64,000 nt of DNA from Klebsiella aerogenes KCTC 2190 (GCF_000215745.1 NC_015663.1:1240001-1304000), one strand, 5' to 3'. Counted from the first letter of the stretch, positions 36,882-48,290 are shown. Notes: generated from the letters alone by a model not told the origin. Translations and numbers: made by a program.

Positions 36882-38912
36882 ATGAAACTCGCTGCGCTTG
36901 CCTCGCTACTGCTGCCCGGGATGGCCTTTGCCGCCTGGACAACCGCTGACTTCCCCGCCTTTACTGAACAGGATGCAGGCCGTTTCACGACGCAAAATGA
37001 GGTGACGAAGGGTACCCGCCCTTTGCGGATAAGTTTTGACCAACAGTGCTGGCAGCCTGCGGGGGCGATAAAACTCAATCAGATGCTGTCGCTGGAACCC
37101 TGCCGGGATACGCCGCCGCAGTGGCGCGTGTTCCGTGACGGGCGCTATACGCTGGAAGTCGATACCCGCTCCGGTACGCCAACGCTGATGCTGTCGCTGG
37201 CGGAACAGCACACTACCAGTACGCAGCCGCTGCTGCGCCAGTGCCCCAAATGGGATGGTAAACCGCTGACGCTCGACGTCGGCCAAACGTTCGCTGAAGG
37301 AAGCCAGGTCCGCGATTTTTATAGCGGTAATATCGCCACGGTGAAAGCGGGCAAAATCACGCTGCGGCCCGCCGCTGGTAGTAATGGGCTCCTGCTGCTT
37401 GAACAAGCGAATAGCGCCGCCAGCGCGCCGTTTAACTGGCACAACGCCACGATCTATTTTGTCCTGACCGATCGCTTCGTCAACGGCAATCCGGCCAACG
37501 ACAACAGCTACGGGCGCCATAAAGACGGTATGCAGGAGATAGGCACCTTCCACGGCGGCGATTTACAAGGGCTGACCAGCAAGCTGGATTATCTTCAACA
37601 GCTTGGCGTCAACGCGCTATGGATAAGTTCACCGCTGGAGCAAATTCACGGCTGGGTCGGCGGCGGCACCAAAGGCGACTTTCCCCACTACGCCTATCAC
37701 GGTTACTACACCCAGGACTGGACCCGTCTTGACGCCAACATGGGTGACGAAGCCGATCTTCGGCAACTGGTTGATGAGGCCCATCGGCGCGGTATACGCG
37801 TGCTGTTTGATATCGTCATGAATCACGCCGGTTACGCCACGCTCGCCGATATGCAGGAATTTCACTTCGGTTCGTTGTACCTGAAAGGCGATGAACTGAA
37901 AAAAACGCTTGGCGAGCGCTGGACCGATTGGGAACCGGCGTCGGGGCAAAGCTGGCACAGCTTCAATGATTACATCAACTTCAGCGATAAAGCAGGCTGG
38001 GAACAATGGTGGGGGAAAAAATGGATCCGCACCGATATCGGCGACTACGACAATCCGGGTTTCGACGATTTCACCATGTCGCTGGCGTTCCTGCCGGACC
38101 TGAAAACCGAATCGACGATCCCTTCTGGCCTGCCAAATTTCTATCGTCACAAGCCAGATACCGCCGCCAAAGAGATAGCCGGCTACACGCCGCGGGACTA
38201 TCTGACCCACTGGCTTAGCCAATGGGTACGCGACTACGGGATTGACGGTTTCCGCGTCGATACCGCGAAACACGTCGAACCGGACGCCTGGCAGCAGCTC
38301 AAAACGCAGGCCACGGCCGCGCTGGCGGAATGGAAAAAAGCGAATCCGCAGAAAGCGCTGGATGATGCGCCATTCTGGATGACCGGCGAGGCCTGGGGTC
38401 ACGGCGTAATGCAAAGCGACTACTATCGCCACGGCTTCGACGCGATGATTAATTTCGATTATCAGGATCAAGCGGCGAAAGCAGCAAACTGTCTTGCAAA
38501 CATGGACGCCACCTGGCAGCAGATGGCGGACAAGCTGCAGGGTTTCAACGTGCTGAGCTATCTCTCCTCGCACGATACCCGCCTGTTCCGCGAAGGCGGC
38601 AGCCGGGCGGCGGAACTGTTATTACTCGCGCCAGGCGCCGTGCAACTCTTCTATGGCGATGAATCTTCGCGCCCGTTCGGCCCCACGGGCTCCGACCCGC
38701 TGCAGGGTACCCGCTCCGATATGAACTGGCAGGATGTTGCCGGCAGCGCATCCGATAATGTCGCGCACTGGCAAAAAATCGCCCAATTCCGCGCCCGCCA
38801 TCCGGCCATTGGTATGGGTAAACAACAGACGCTGACGCTAGAGCAGGGCTATGGTTTCGTGCGTGAAAGCAGCGCTGATAAAGTGATGGTTGTCTGGGCC
38901 GGACAGCAATAG
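36882..38912 (+). CDS. malS: MalS, periplasmic alpha-amylase
   Basis: A 676-residue GH13 enzyme that cuts long maltodextrins in the periplasm to sizes the Mal transporter accepts. The signal peptide MKLAALASLLLPGMAFA is clear. GH13 regions include FDIVMNHAGY, GFRVDTAKHVEP (nucleophile Asp), FWMTGEAWGHG (acid/base Glu) and LSSHDTR. The length equals E. coli MalS. ATG 36882 follows AGGACTCCAGC. Confidence 0.96.
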   Translation: MKLAALASLLLPGMAFAAWTTADFPAFTEQDAGRFTTQNEVTKGTRPLRISFDQQCWQPAGAIKLNQMLSLEPCRDTPPQWRVFRDGRYTLEVDTRSGTPTLMLSLAEQHTTSTQPLLRQCPKWDGKPLTLDVGQTFAEGSQVRDFYSGNIATVKAGKITLRPAAGSNGLLLLEQANSAASAPFNWHNATIYFVLTDRFVNGNPANDNSYGRHKDGMQEIGTFHGGDLQGLTSKLDYLQQLGVNALWISSPLEQIHGWVGGGTKGDFPHYAYHGYYTQDWTRLDANMGDEADLRQLVDEAHRRGIRVLFDIVMNHAGYATLADMQEFHFGSLYLKGDELKKTLGERWTDWEPASGQSWHSFNDYINFSDKAGWEQWWGKKWIRTDIGDYDNPGFDDFTMSLAFLPDLKTESTIPSGLPNFYRHKPDTAAKEIAGYTPRDYLTHWLSQWVRDYGIDGFRVDTAKHVEPDAWQQLKTQATAALAEWKKANPQKALDDAPFWMTGEAWGHGVMQSDYYRHGFDAMINFDYQDQAAKAANCLANMDATWQQMADKLQGFNVLSYLSSHDTRLFREGGSRAAELLLLAPGAVQLFYGDESSRPFGPTGSDPLQGTRSDMNWQDVAGSASDNVAHWQKIAQFRARHPAIGMGKQQTLTLEQGYGFVRESSADKVMVVWAGQQ

Positions 38913-39084
38913 CAGTCGCTTACCGGGCTCCTTGCCGCTGGCGGGAGCCTTTTCAGCACAAATTACTAATATCTCCCCTATTAGCAGAACAAAAAATAAA
39001 TCGCTCCCTCCTGTGCCGATTTGCACCGCGTTGACGCTGGCGTTATGGTAATTCCCTTTCCAGAAGACCAACAGAATATCCGCG

Positions 39085-40341
39085 ATGACATTTTCACTTT
39101 TCGGCGACAAATTCACCCGTCATTCAGGCATCACCCGCCTGATGGAAGACCTCAATGACGGCCTGCGCACACCGGGCGCGATCATGCTGGGCGGCGGCAA
39201 CCCCGCGCAAATCCCGGAGATGAATGAATACTTCAATAGCCTGCTGGCCGATATGCTGGATAACGGCAAAGCCCTTGATGCGCTTTGCAATTATGATGGT
39301 CCGCAAGGGAAAAGCGAGCTTCTGACCCTGCTTGCGCAAATGCTGCGCGAAGAATTAGGTTGGGAGATCGAACCACAGAATATTGCTCTAACAAATGGCA
39401 GCCAGAGTGCATTTTTCTACTTATTTAACCTGTTTGCCGGCCGCCGTGCCGACGGCACCACCCGCAAAGTGCTGTTCCCGCTGACGCCAGAATATATCGG
39501 CTACGCCGATTCCGGGCTGGAAGAGGATCTGTTTGTCGCCACCCGTCCCAACATTGAGCTGCTGCCGGAAGGCCAGTTTAAGTATCACGTGGACTTCGAA
39601 CATCTGCAGATCACCGAAGAGACGGGGATGATCTGCGTCTCCCGGCCAACCAACCCGACCGGCAACGTCATTACCGACGAAGAGCTTATTAAGCTGGATG
39701 CCCTCGCCAATCAGCACGGCGTCCCGCTGGTTATTGATAACGCCTATGGCGTGCCTTTCCCGGGTATTATTTTTAGCGAAGCGCGCCCGCTGTGGAATCC
39801 GAACATCGTGCTGTGCATGAGCTTATCCAAGCTCGGCCTGCCGGGCACGCGCTGCGGCATTATCATCGCCAACGAGAAAATCATTACCGCCATCAGCAAT
39901 ATGAACGGCATTATCAGCCTCGCTCCGGGCGGCATTGGTCCGGCAATGATGTGCGAAATGATTAAGCGTAAAGACCTGCTGCGTCTGTCGGAGACGGTGA
40001 TTAAACCGTTCTATTATCAGCGTGTTCAGGAAACTATCGCTACCATTCGCCGCTATTTGCCGGAAGAACGCTGCCTGATTCATAAACCGGAAGGGGCGAT
40101 TTTCCTCTGGCTGTGGTTTAAGGATCTGCCGATCTCCACCGAGCTGCTGTATCAGCGCCTGAAACAACGCGGTGTGCTGATGGTGCCGGGCGATTACTTC
40201 TTCCCGGGGCTGGACAAGCCGTGGCCGCATACGCATCAGTGCATGCGCATGAACTACGTGCCGGACCCGGAGAAAATCGAGGCGGGAGTGAAAATTCTTG
40301 CCGAAGAGATTGAGCGCGCCTGGCAGGAGCAAGACGCCTGA
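39085..40341 (+). CDS. avtA: AvtA, valine-pyruvate aminotransferase
   Basis: A 418-residue fold-type I PLP enzyme that exchanges amino groups between valine and pyruvate/alanine. The PLP lysine is in CMSLSKLGLPGTRCG, the SRPTNPTGN block is the usual NPTG motif, and NYDGPQGKSELL is near the N-terminus. It matches E. coli AvtA and follows malS as there. It makes alanine and supports branched-chain amino acid balance. Confidence 0.96.
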   Translation: MTFSLFGDKFTRHSGITRLMEDLNDGLRTPGAIMLGGGNPAQIPEMNEYFNSLLADMLDNGKALDALCNYDGPQGKSELLTLLAQMLREELGWEIEPQNIALTNGSQSAFFYLFNLFAGRRADGTTRKVLFPLTPEYIGYADSGLEEDLFVATRPNIELLPEGQFKYHVDFEHLQITEETGMICVSRPTNPTGNVITDEELIKLDALANQHGVPLVIDNAYGVPFPGIIFSEARPLWNPNIVLCMSLSKLGLPGTRCGIIIANEKIITAISNMNGIISLAPGGIGPAMMCEMIKRKDLLRLSETVIKPFYYQRVQETIATIRRYLPEERCLIHKPEGAIFLWLWFKDLPISTELLYQRLKQRGVLMVPGDYFFPGLDKPWPHTHQCMRMNYVPDPEKIEAGVKILAEEIERAWQEQDA

Positions 40342-40378
40342 TGGTGTTTCCCGGCCATGACTGACCGGGAACATCCGA

Positions 40379-40867
40379 TTACATTGCCTGCGCCGCCCAA
40401 CGGCGGCGCTCGGCGCTTAATCTTTCCAGCTCGGCGGGCTCAATACAGCGCAGCGCCTGAGTCGGACAGGCCGCTACGCACGCCGGCCCCGTTTGCCGGT
40501 GCGCGCACAGATCGCACTTCAGCGCCTGCACGCCTTCGTCGGTCAACATCACCGTCATCGCCCCATAAGGGCACGCCACCATACAGCTTTTACAACCAAT
40601 GCACAGGCGTTGATCGACTCGCCAGACGTCGCCTTCATGGCGTATTGCCCCTTCCGGGCAGACGTTCGCGCAGGGCGCATCCTCGCACTGACGGCACAGC
40701 GTCGCCGTTGATAGCTCATCGCTCTTAACCACCCGAATCCGCGGCGCAAAGCGTCTTGCAGAAACGGTAGAACAATCTTGATCCTGCTGATGCGACACCA
40801 CGCAGGCCACCTCGCAGGTTCGGCAGCCGATACACTTTTGCGCATCGGCGATAATAAACCGGTTCAT
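40379..40867 (-). CDS. ysaA: YsaA, HycB-type four-cluster ferredoxin subunit
   Basis: A 162-residue electron-transfer protein with four Cys clusters: CIGCRTCEVAC, CRQCEDAPCANVCP, CIGCKSCMVACPYG and CDLCAHRQTGPACVAACP. This is the 4x[4Fe-4S] pattern of HycB/HydN-like subunits. It matches E. coli YsaA beside avtA. The start MNRFIIADAQKC at 40867 is preferred over a GTG/ATG four codons earlier. No catalytic partner subunit is adjacent, so the redox partner is unknown. Confidence 0.88.
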   Translation of the reverse strand: MNRFIIADAQKCIGCRTCEVACVVSHQQDQDCSTVSARRFAPRIRVVKSDELSTATLCRQCEDAPCANVCPEGAIRHEGDVWRVDQRLCIGCKSCMVACPYGAMTVMLTDEGVQALKCDLCAHRQTGPACVAACPTQALRCIEPAELERLSAERRRWAAQAM

Positions 40868-41002
40868 CCTCAACTCCATTCGGGATAAAAACGCAGCGTG
40901 CCAGAAAAGCCCCGCTACGCGCTTTGATCCTGAATGGAATCAGCAACGTTTTAGGCAAATGCGACATCAAATTTGGGTAAAACCGGGGGGAATGGCGCTT
41001 CA

Positions 41003-41026
41003 CCCGGCGGCGTATCGCCGCCGGGG
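41003..41026. terminator. GC-rich hairpin between yiaY and ysaA
   Basis: CCCGGCGGCG and CGCCGCCGGG pair around TAT, just downstream of the yiaY stop. The T run lies on the plus strand side, so for yiaY it is a strong hairpin without a classic U tail. Confidence 0.45.
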
Positions 41027-41037
41027 AGTTTTTAGGA

Positions 41038-42189
41038 TTACATCGCGGCGCGGAAAATCGCCATGATTTCTTCGTGAGTCGCCTGAATCGGATTGGTTAA
41101 ACCGCAGGCATCTTTCAGCGCGTTGCTGGCCAGCAGCGGGATATCCTCTTCTTTAACGTTCAGATCGCGCAGACCGGCCGGGATGCCGACTTTACGCGCC
41201 AGCTCGCGGATAGCCGCGATGCAGGCTTCCGCGCCCTGCTTATCGTTCAGCCCGGCAACGTTCACGCCCATTGCCTGCGCGCAGTCACGCAGACGCGCGG
41301 CGGCGACGCTGCAGTTGTACTCCTGCACAAACGGCAGCAGTACGGCGTTGCAGACGCCGTGCGGCAGATCGTAGAAGCCGCCCAGCTGGTGCGCCATTGC
41401 GTGGACGTAGCCCAGCGACGCGTTGTTGAAGGCCATACCGGCAAGGAACTGCGCATAGGCCATCGCTTCACGCGCCTGTTCATTGCCGCCATCTTCCACT
41501 GCGTGAGTTAAATTCTGCGAAATCATGGTCATCGCTTTCAACGCGCAGGCATCGGTGATCGGCGTCGCCGCGATAGAAACATAGGCTTCGATAGCGTGAG
41601 TCAACGCGTCCATACCGGTGGCGGCGGTCAGCGATTTCGGCATCCCCATCATCAGCGAGGAGTCGTTAACCGACAGAACCGGCGTCACGTGCTTATCGAC
41701 AATCGCCATTTTGATGTGGCGATCGACATCGGTAATGATGCAGAAGCGGGTCATTTCGGAAGCCGTACCGGCGGTGGTATTGATAGCGATCATCGGCAAT
41801 TGCGGTTTTGCCGAACGGTCCACCCCTTCATAGTCACGGATGTTTCCGCCATTTGCCGCGACCAGCGCGATACCTTTCGCGCAATCGTGCGGGGAACCGC
41901 CGCCCAGGGAAATCACGCAATCGCAGTTATTCTCTTTCAGCAGCGCCAGACCGCTTTCGACGTTCAGAGTCGTCGGGTTCGGGTGCACGCCGTCATACAC
42001 CACGCTGAAAATATCCCGCTCCTGTAACGCCTTTTGTACTTCACCCGCCATACCTAATTTATTCAGCATCGCGTCGGTGACAATTAATGCCCGACGATAT
42101 CCGTATTGCTGGATAGTATTCATCGCTTCAGTAACAGAACCAGCGCCAATAACGTTTACTGGCGGAATATAAAAAGTCGATGCAGCCAT
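41038..42189 (-). CDS. yiaY: YiaY, iron-containing alcohol dehydrogenase
   Basis: A 383-residue group III alcohol dehydrogenase, full-length match to E. coli YiaY. The NAD loop is [15 protein letters not shown]. The metal-binding region includes [34 protein letters not shown] with the conserved His residues. It likely oxidises or reduces small alcohols/aldehydes such as 1,2-diols; the natural substrate is unsettled. In E. coli aldB lies next to it; here the neighbour is ysaA. Confidence 0.93.
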   Translation of the reverse strand: MAASTFYIPPVNVIGAGSVTEAMNTIQQYGYRRALIVTDAMLNKLGMAGEVQKALQERDIFSVVYDGVHPNPTTLNVESGLALLKENNCDCVISLGGGSPHDCAKGIALVAANGGNIRDYEGVDRSAKPQLPMIAINTTAGTASEMTRFCIITDVDRHIKMAIVDKHVTPVLSVNDSSLMMGMPKSLTAATGMDALTHAIEAYVSIAATPITDACALKAMTMISQNLTHAVEDGGNEQAREAMAYAQFLAGMAFNNASLGYVHAMAHQLGGFYDLPHGVCNAVLLPFVQEYNCSVAAARLRDCAQAMGVNVAGLNDKQGAEACIAAIRELARKVGIPAGLRDLNVKEEDIPLLASNALKDACGLTNPIQATHEEIMAIFRAAM

Positions 42190-42358
42190 GATGATTCCTT
42201 CATTTAGGTGAATATCATGGAAGGGTACGAGGATGTCGAAATAAAAAACATGACCTGAACGCCATTTATGGCAAGAAATTTGATGAAAAACAGTACGTTA
42301 ATATTTTCATTTTTAACGTACTGTTAAACATTACCGGCTTAATTTTTCATTTGCGTGA

Positions 42359-44218
42359 TTATTCGCCGTTTTTATTTTCAGGGAATAACAGCGCATCGCG
42401 AAGTAGATGATCGTTGCCCCGACGGCGGGTAAAGCCAATGCGGTCGAAATATTCGAGAATTTGAATCGCCAGTTTACGGCCAATATTCAGCGTATCGCGA
42501 AAATCCGCCGCGCAGGTGGAACCACGCTGCAGATCCAGGCGGCGGATCAATTGCGCAAATTCAACAATCCGATCGTTGCGATAATAACGATCTTTCACGA
42601 TCGCCGTAATCATCCCCTGCTGCGCCGCCTGGCGCAGCACCGCGCGCATCAACGACTCTTCGACGTTCAGATCGCGCGCCAGATCGCGCACCCACCATGG
42701 CTCATCGGCGAAGAGCGATTCCGCACGCTGCCAGATGGCCTGCTGCTCATCGGTAAACCCGGCTTTATGTTCCGGCAGGTGCAGCCAGCCGTGATGGCTT
42801 TGAATGACGCCGCTGCTGCGCATCTGTTCAATCAACAACAGCACCAGCGCTTCATCTTCCATCGGCAGCGCAATCCGCCGCAGACGTTCACGCCCCGGCC
42901 CCGGCTCATCGCGATGCTGGTCGTGATAACGGGCCAGCGCGTCGAGCAGTTTTTTCTGCCAGCGGGCGGCCAGCGGCGCACTAAGCAGGCTATTCCCGGC
43001 CTGCAGGTAGTCCGGACGGTTAATTAATGCCGTCAGGCCGTCGGCGCTCAGCTGCCGCGCCCAGGCAAACTCGTCAAGACGCACCGCATCGCGCTGCAGA
43101 TGAATATCCAACGCCTGCGCATCGTCGCCCTGCGCTGCCGCCAGCGTGTAAAGCCATTGCAGATACTCCGGCTTGCGTTTACCGCGGCGCGGCGGATTCA
43201 GCGTCACCACCCGCGCGCCGGCCAGCGTCAAACGAGCGGAGATATCGCGCAACACCAGACGATCGTTATCCGCCAGCCACAGCGGCGTATCCAGCACCAG
43301 CTCGGCCAGATTGCCTTCCAGTAACGAAACGCGGCCAGTGATATGACTGGCGGCATGGTGGATATGCAGCGACTGCCACTGGCTGAGCGGCGCGTGACAG
43401 GTGAGCTCGACGATCGCCCGCTCGCAAGGTTCTGCGGGCTGCGCCGAGAGCAGCCAGTCGCCGCGGCTGAGATCCTCTTTTTGCGCGTCGCCGACGATGT
43501 TCAACGCGATACGCTGCCCGGCCCGCGCCTGTTCAACCGGCTGATTCTGCGCATGTAGCCCGCGGACGCGCATGGGTTTATTGGCGCCGGTCAGCCAGAG
43601 GGTATCGCCGATTTTTACCTCGCCGGATAACGCCGTCCCGGTCACCACCAGCCCCGCGCCCTTAACGGTAAAGGCGCGATCCAGCGCCAGACGAAAACGC
43701 TGCTGTTGCGGATGCGCGCGCTCGGTCAGCTGGAGCAAATGGCTGCGCAGTTCGGCAATGCTGAGGTTTTCCGTCGCCGCGGTGGCGAAGAAAGCCACGT
43801 CGTCGAACCCCAGCTCGCTCAGCGTGGATTCCACCTGTGCCCGGACTTCGGCAACCCGCGCCGCGTCCACGCGGTCCGTTTTGGTCAACGCAACGGTTAA
43901 CGTCGGTTTTCCCGTTAACTGCAGAATTGCCAGGTGCTCGCGGGTTTGCGCCATCACGCCGTCATCGCAGGCCACCACCAGCAGCGCGTGATCGATCCCG
44001 CCCACGCCGGCCAACATGTTGGACAAAAACTTTTCATGCCCCGGCACATCGATAAAACCCAACACCCGGCCATCAGGCTGCGGCCAATAGGCGTAGCCGA
44101 GATCGATAGTCATACCGCGTGATTTCTCTTCCGGCAGACGATCGGCGTTGACGCCGGTAATCGCCTGCAGCAGCGTGGTTTTGCCGTGGTCCACATGTCC
44201 GGCGGTGGCAATAATCAT
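42359..44218 (-). CDS. selB: SelB, selenocysteine-specific elongation factor
   Basis: A 619-residue translational GTPase that carries Sec-tRNA to UGA codons marked by an mRNA SECIS hairpin. G1 is GHVDHGKT at residues 7-14, G3 is DVPGHEKF and G4 is TKTD. EF-Tu-like domains follow, then four winged-helix repeats at the C-terminus that bind SECIS RNA (ending [18 protein letters not shown].., [14 protein letters not shown]). Its ATG overlaps the selA stop by four bases. Confidence 0.96.
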   Translation of the reverse strand: MIIATAGHVDHGKTTLLQAITGVNADRLPEEKSRGMTIDLGYAYWPQPDGRVLGFIDVPGHEKFLSNMLAGVGGIDHALLVVACDDGVMAQTREHLAILQLTGKPTLTVALTKTDRVDAARVAEVRAQVESTLSELGFDDVAFFATAATENLSIAELRSHLLQLTERAHPQQQRFRLALDRAFTVKGAGLVVTGTALSGEVKIGDTLWLTGANKPMRVRGLHAQNQPVEQARAGQRIALNIVGDAQKEDLSRGDWLLSAQPAEPCERAIVELTCHAPLSQWQSLHIHHAASHITGRVSLLEGNLAELVLDTPLWLADNDRLVLRDISARLTLAGARVVTLNPPRRGKRKPEYLQWLYTLAAAQGDDAQALDIHLQRDAVRLDEFAWARQLSADGLTALINRPDYLQAGNSLLSAPLAARWQKKLLDALARYHDQHRDEPGPGRERLRRIALPMEDEALVLLLIEQMRSSGVIQSHHGWLHLPEHKAGFTDEQQAIWQRAESLFADEPWWVRDLARDLNVEESLMRAVLRQAAQQGMITAIVKDRYYRNDRIVEFAQLIRRLDLQRGSTCAADFRDTLNIGRKLAIQILEYFDRIGFTRRRGNDHLLRDALLFPENKNGE

Positions 44219-45603
44219 CTCAATAACATCTCCATAAACCGGGGTTCATCTTCAAGACAGCGCAGATCCAGCCATAAGCGGCCATCATAAATTCTGCCGA
44301 TCGTCGGTATCGGCAAGGCGCGCCAGCGGGCGGCCAGCGCTTCCAGCTGGCTGCCGCGACCATCGCGCGGCGTAAAGGTTAACGCGGCGCTGGGCAGTCG
44401 GTCGACCGGCAACGACCCGCTGCCGATTTGCGATAAACACGCTTCGACGCGCACGTCAAAATCGCTATAGTGCGCCGCCAGCCGAGGCTGAATGCGCTCG
44501 CCCTGCTGGCGAATATCTTCGGCGCGGCGGGTTAGCAGGCGCAGCGTCGGCAGCTCGTCGGCCAGCGCCTCCGGATGTAGATACAGCCGCAGAGTCGCCT
44601 CCAGCGCCGCCAGCGTCATTTTATCCGCCCGCAGCGCACGCTTAAGCGGATGACTCTGTAACTTAGCGATCAGCGCCCTGTCGCCAACGATAATCCCCGC
44701 CTGCGGTCCGCCGAGCAGCTTATCGCCGGAAAAGCTCACCAGGTTCACGCCCGCGGCAATCAGTTCCTGCGGCATCGGTTCTTTCGGCAAACCGTACTGG
44801 CTCAAATCCACCAGCGAACCGCTGCCGAGATCGGCCACCACCGGCACGCCATATTCGCGGCCAATTTCCGCCAGCTCCGCCTCATCAACCGCTTTGGTAA
44901 AGCCTTCAATGCTGTAGTTGCTGGTATGCACTTTCATCAGCAGCGCAGTCTGCTCATTGATAGCCTGACAATAATCTTTGGCGTGGGTGCGGTTAGTGGT
45001 GCCCACTTCATGCAGCAGACAACCGGCCTGGCGCATGACGTCGGGGATGCGAAATGCGCCGCCGATCTCGACCAGTTCGCCGCGCGAAACCACCACTTCT
45101 TTCCCGCTGGCCGTCGCCGCCAGCATCAGCAGCACCGCCGCCGCGTTGTTATTGACGATACAGGCATCTTCCGCGCCGGTGATCCGACACAGCAGATCGG
45201 CCAGCGCCCGGTCGCGATGACCGCGCCCGGCATCGTCGAGATCGTATTCCAGCGTGACCGCCGCGCGCATCGCCTGCGCCACCGCCTGCACCGCGGCTTC
45301 CGCCTGGATAGCGCGCCCCAGATTGGTGTGCAGCAGGGTGCCCGTCAGGTTGAATACCGGACGCAGCGCGCTCTGCTGACTATGGTTCAGCCGGCTGGCG
45401 GTCTCCTGCGGCCAGTCGTCGCACCACTCTGGCAATGCCTGCGCCTGGCGGATATGTTTCCGCGCCTCATCCAACATCTGGCGCAGAAGCGCCACGATTT
45501 GCGAATGGCCATGGCGATCGAGCAGTAAAGCAAAAGCGGGATCGCGAAGTAAACGGTCAATGGCCGGAAGCCGGGTATAAAGCGCGCGAGTATCGGTAGA
45601 CAT
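44215..45603 (-). CDS. selA: SelA, L-seryl-tRNA(Sec) selenium transferase
   Basis: A 462-residue PLP enzyme that converts Ser-tRNA(Sec) to Sec-tRNA(Sec) with selenophosphate. The PLP lysine lies in [14 protein letters not shown]. Other conserved parts are [20 protein letters not shown] and [20 protein letters not shown]. The ATG at 45603 gives the family length; the open frame above it runs through an intergenic palindrome. It forms a two-gene operon with selB. Confidence 0.96.
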   Translation of the reverse strand: MSTDTRALYTRLPAIDRLLRDPAFALLLDRHGHSQIVALLRQMLDEARKHIRQAQALPEWCDDWPQETASRLNHSQQSALRPVFNLTGTLLHTNLGRAIQAEAAVQAVAQAMRAAVTLEYDLDDAGRGHRDRALADLLCRITGAEDACIVNNNAAAVLLMLAATASGKEVVVSRGELVEIGGAFRIPDVMRQAGCLLHEVGTTNRTHAKDYCQAINEQTALLMKVHTSNYSIEGFTKAVDEAELAEIGREYGVPVVADLGSGSLVDLSQYGLPKEPMPQELIAAGVNLVSFSGDKLLGGPQAGIIVGDRALIAKLQSHPLKRALRADKMTLAALEATLRLYLHPEALADELPTLRLLTRRAEDIRQQGERIQPRLAAHYSDFDVRVEACLSQIGSGSLPVDRLPSAALTFTPRDGRGSQLEALAARWRALPIPTIGRIYDGRLWLDLRCLEDEPRFMEMLLR

Positions 45604-45634
45604 GAGTGAACCTGACGATAAGTTATTTTCCCCC

Positions 45635-45653
45635 CTCCCGACGGGAGAGGGAG
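45635..45653. repeat. Palindromic element just upstream of selA
   Basis: CTCCCG-A-CGGGAG with flanking CCCC and AGGGAG forms a short GC hairpin about 35 bases before the selA ATG. It resembles the first half of the longer elements at 50378 and 57045. It could lie in the selA leader or just before the promoter. Confidence 0.5.
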
Positions 45654-45708
45654 TCAACAATGAGTGGCGATTGTAACGCCTGCGCGAGGAAACTGTTACC
45701 TGCCTGGG

Positions 45709-46317
45709 TCAACTCCCTGGCGGTTCGGTACGGGCAAAACTGGATCGCTGAAACAACGTCTCGACCAGTTTGACCAGTTTTGGCCGCGTCGCGCACCAGC
45801 CGGGCGCCACGCGACGAAAATTCAGATAAGCAATAGCGCAGGCGGCAGTAATGGTCGCCAGATTCAGCTCACCGTGACGCAAGGTACCGTCGGCGGCGTA
45901 CCCTTCCAACATATCAAGGCCGCGAGCGATTTTTTCCCGCTGGCGGAGCAGTTCGGTTTCTGACTGCTGGGCCGCCGGACGCGCTTTTTCCCGCACCAGT
46001 GCGATCGCCGCCTCCATGATGCCGTCAGACAAGGCTTCCAGTTGGCGCATCTTCAGCGCCGCCAGAGGTTCCGCGGGCAGCATCGCCGGCGCGACGTTTA
46101 GCAGTTCCAGATATTGCGCAATAATGGGCGAATCAAACCAGCACGCGCCGTCATCGGTCAGCAACGCCGGGACTTTTCCCAGCGGGTTGTACTGCGCCAC
46201 ACCGTTGACGTCGTTATAGGGGAATTCGTTCACAAACTCGAAGGGGATCGCCTTTTCCAGCAAGATAACGGAAATTTTGCGTACAAAAGGACTGGTATAG
46301 CTGCCGATCAGTTTCAT
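45709..46317 (-). CDS. yibF: YibF, glutathione S-transferase homologue
   Basis: A 202-residue GST-fold protein with an N-terminal thioredoxin-like domain ([21 protein letters not shown]; cis-Pro in [17 protein letters not shown]) and an all-helical C-terminal domain. It matches E. coli YibF, which binds glutathione but lacks activity on standard substrates. It lies upstream of selAB on the same strand with a 105-base gap, and may share transcription with it. Confidence 0.92.
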   Translation of the reverse strand: MKLIGSYTSPFVRKISVILLEKAIPFEFVNEFPYNDVNGVAQYNPLGKVPALLTDDGACWFDSPIIAQYLELLNVAPAMLPAEPLAALKMRQLEALSDGIMEAAIALVREKARPAAQQSETELLRQREKIARGLDMLEGYAADGTLRHGELNLATITAACAIAYLNFRRVAPGWCATRPKLVKLVETLFQRSSFARTEPPGS

Positions 46318-46408
46318 TGCCTGCTCCTTTCGCCAACGAAAAGATCAGTATGGTTCAGGCGCAGGCAAATGGCAGGCGCGACGTTGTCTCAACCTGCCGC
46401 CGATCGCA

Positions 46409-47545
46409 TTAATGATCGAGATAGAGGTAGTGCATCCAGCTGGTCATGCGCAGCAGCACTTTTCTCATCACCGACACGTGGGTGAAATGGTCGGAATAGA
46501 CCGCCACTTGGGCGTAGATGCCGTCGGGCAGCGCATCGACCTGCGCATCGGGATCCAGTTCAATTGTCGCCAGCACGCCATCGCTACCCGGCGTGACGCT
46601 CAGCGACTGCAGCGAACCCTGCGCCTGATAAGTCCCGCCCGGCACCACCGGCAATACGTTGACCAGTTTACCGTGGAATACCTGACCTGGCAGGGCGTTA
46701 AACACCGCTTCGGCATCATCGCCGGCCTCCAGCCTGAGCAACGAGTTCTGGCGGAACTGGGCGACAATTAGCCGTTTCTGTTGCGGAATAAAGACCATCA
46801 CCGGGCGCAGCGGCAGCGACGCGGCGTAGGTTCCCGGGCGAATCAGCACCTGGGTAATGTAGCCATCGCTCGGCGCCCGGACGGTGGTCTGATCGAGGTT
46901 ATATTTCGCTTCCGCCAACTGCGCGCGCAGGCTCACCACCTGCGACTGTTCGCCATTCAGCGTGCTATCCAGCTGGCTCTGAATCTGCGCCTGCTCGGCA
47001 ACCGAGGCTTTCACCAACGCATCCTGGGCAAGATAGTTTTGCCGCGCATTATCGATATCGCTTTCCGAAAATGGGTTGACCCGCGCCTGGCTGCCTTTCA
47101 AATAGCGCTGATAATCTTTATACAGCCGGTCGCGCTCGGCGGAGACGCGCACGGTGTTCGCCTGCGCTTCCTGCAGTTGGGCTTTCAGGGTATTGATACT
47201 GTGCAGAGCGGTGACCAGATCGGCCTGCAGCCTGTCGACACGCGCCTGGTAGCGCGCCGGGTCGATAGTAAATAGTACCTCGCCCTTTTTCACCCGCTGG
47301 TTGGCTTTATCGGTCACGCTGCTAACAATGCCGGTAACCTGCGGCGTAATAGGAATAGAAATAACCGCTTTCTGCGCAGTAAAAGTATAAGGGTGGTTAT
47401 AGTTCATTAATAAAATAAGCGCGCTAACAATAAATACGCCGCCCAGGGCCGCGGTCGGGACCGTCCATTTATTTACCGGAATACGGAATATTTTAAATAC
47501 CGACCACGCAATGGCCACGTACGTCAAAATGATCAACAGGTCCAT
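46409..47545 (-). CDS. yibH: YibH, HlyD-family membrane fusion protein
   Basis: A 378-residue periplasmic adaptor. Two hydrophobic segments at the N-terminus ([30 protein letters not shown]) precede a biotinyl-lipoyl half-motif, a coiled-coil hairpin (about 85-200, rich in Gln/Ala/Lys) and a beta-barrel domain ([17 protein letters not shown]). It resembles EmrA-type adaptors, but no transporter gene is present. Its only partner is YibI, two bases upstream. Confidence 0.9.
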   Translation of the reverse strand: MDLLIILTYVAIAWSVFKIFRIPVNKWTVPTAALGGVFIVSALILLMNYNHPYTFTAQKAVISIPITPQVTGIVSSVTDKANQRVKKGEVLFTIDPARYQARVDRLQADLVTALHSINTLKAQLQEAQANTVRVSAERDRLYKDYQRYLKGSQARVNPFSESDIDNARQNYLAQDALVKASVAEQAQIQSQLDSTLNGEQSQVVSLRAQLAEAKYNLDQTTVRAPSDGYITQVLIRPGTYAASLPLRPVMVFIPQQKRLIVAQFRQNSLLRLEAGDDAEAVFNALPGQVFHGKLVNVLPVVPGGTYQAQGSLQSLSVTPGSDGVLATIELDPDAQVDALPDGIYAQVAVYSDHFTHVSVMRKVLLRMTSWMHYLYLDH

Positions 47546-47547
47546 GA

Positions 47548-47913
47548 TTATTTCTCCGTTGAGGATGGCGGCGCTGTCGGCTGCAGATGCGCGATTTTAT
47601 GTTCGAGTTCAGCGATACGCTGATTGAGCTGCGCCAGCTCGCTGTCAGCGCCATCAGTCCCTGCGTCATTCGGCTTATGCTGCATTCCCCAGCCGCGCTC
47701 CGGCTGATAGAGGGTGGCCCAGATCCATAAAAATGGCCATATTACGTGCAGCGTAAACAGGCTGACCCACCCCGCGACGTGAATTGCGTCAGAGTGCGGA
47801 TGATTACGTTTCTTCGCAATCAGGTACGGAATATCGTGCAAAATAATAATCCCGTAAAAAATAACCAGGAAAACGAAGATTAGAACGCCCAGCGCAAAAT
47901 AATTGAGAAACAT
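47548..47913 (-). CDS. yibI: YibI, DUF3302 inner-membrane protein
   Basis: A 121-residue protein with two membrane segments ([44 protein letters not shown]) and a C-terminal coiled coil ([20 protein letters not shown]). The length and layout match E. coli YibI (DUF3302). It is coupled to yibH with a two-base gap. The pair is common in enterobacteria, but the function is unknown. Confidence 0.88.
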   Translation of the reverse strand: MFLNYFALGVLIFVFLVIFYGIIILHDIPYLIAKKRNHPHSDAIHVAGWVSLFTLHVIWPFLWIWATLYQPERGWGMQHKPNDAGTDGADSELAQLNQRIAELEHKIAHLQPTAPPSSTEK

Positions 47914-48129
47914 AATTTCCTCGATTCACGCTAATAGATTATTGGAATTGTGAGCGCCGACGAAGCGGCGGCTGGCTGACAATTTGAGCATAATTCACCG
48001 TTTTCATTTCCGCCATCAGCGGCAAAAAATGTTCTTCGCGCAGGCGGGTTGCAAAGTTACATCGTTGGCCGCTGGGGAAAGCAGAACCTGCGGCAGATCA
48101 CACCTGGCGGAATTGAGCGCAAAATATTT

Positions 48130-48145
48130 TGTGATGCTCATCACA
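48130..48145 (+). promoter_or_regulatory. CRP box 1 upstream of mtlA
   Basis: TGTGA-TGCTCA-TCACA is a perfect match to the TGTGA-N6-TCACA core. Confidence 0.85.
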
Positions 48146-48173
48146 AACAAATAACAAAATCGCAAAGTTATAA

Positions 48174-48189
48174 TGTGACGAATATCACA
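48174..48189 (+). promoter_or_regulatory. CRP box 2 upstream of mtlA
   Basis: TGTGA-CGAATA-TCACA is a perfect core match, centred 44 bases after box 1, about four helical turns. Confidence 0.85.
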
Positions 48190-48246
48190 TAAATATGCGA
48201 TTCAGGAGCTTTCATGGCCTGTTGTTGTTTTTTTACACATCATTTT

Positions 48247-48262
48247 TGTGATGATGATCACT
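48247..48262 (+). promoter_or_regulatory. CRP box 3 upstream of mtlA
   Basis: TGTGA-TGATGA-TCACT differs from the core at one position. It is centred 73 bases after box 2, about seven turns. Confidence 0.75.
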
Positions 48263-48290
48263 ACATATAAGCACCAGACACCTATATTTA

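Noticed and set aside
46409-47913. YibH-YibI as a complete efflux system
   Set aside because: There is an adaptor and a small membrane protein but no transporter or outer-membrane channel nearby, so an efflux role is not shown.
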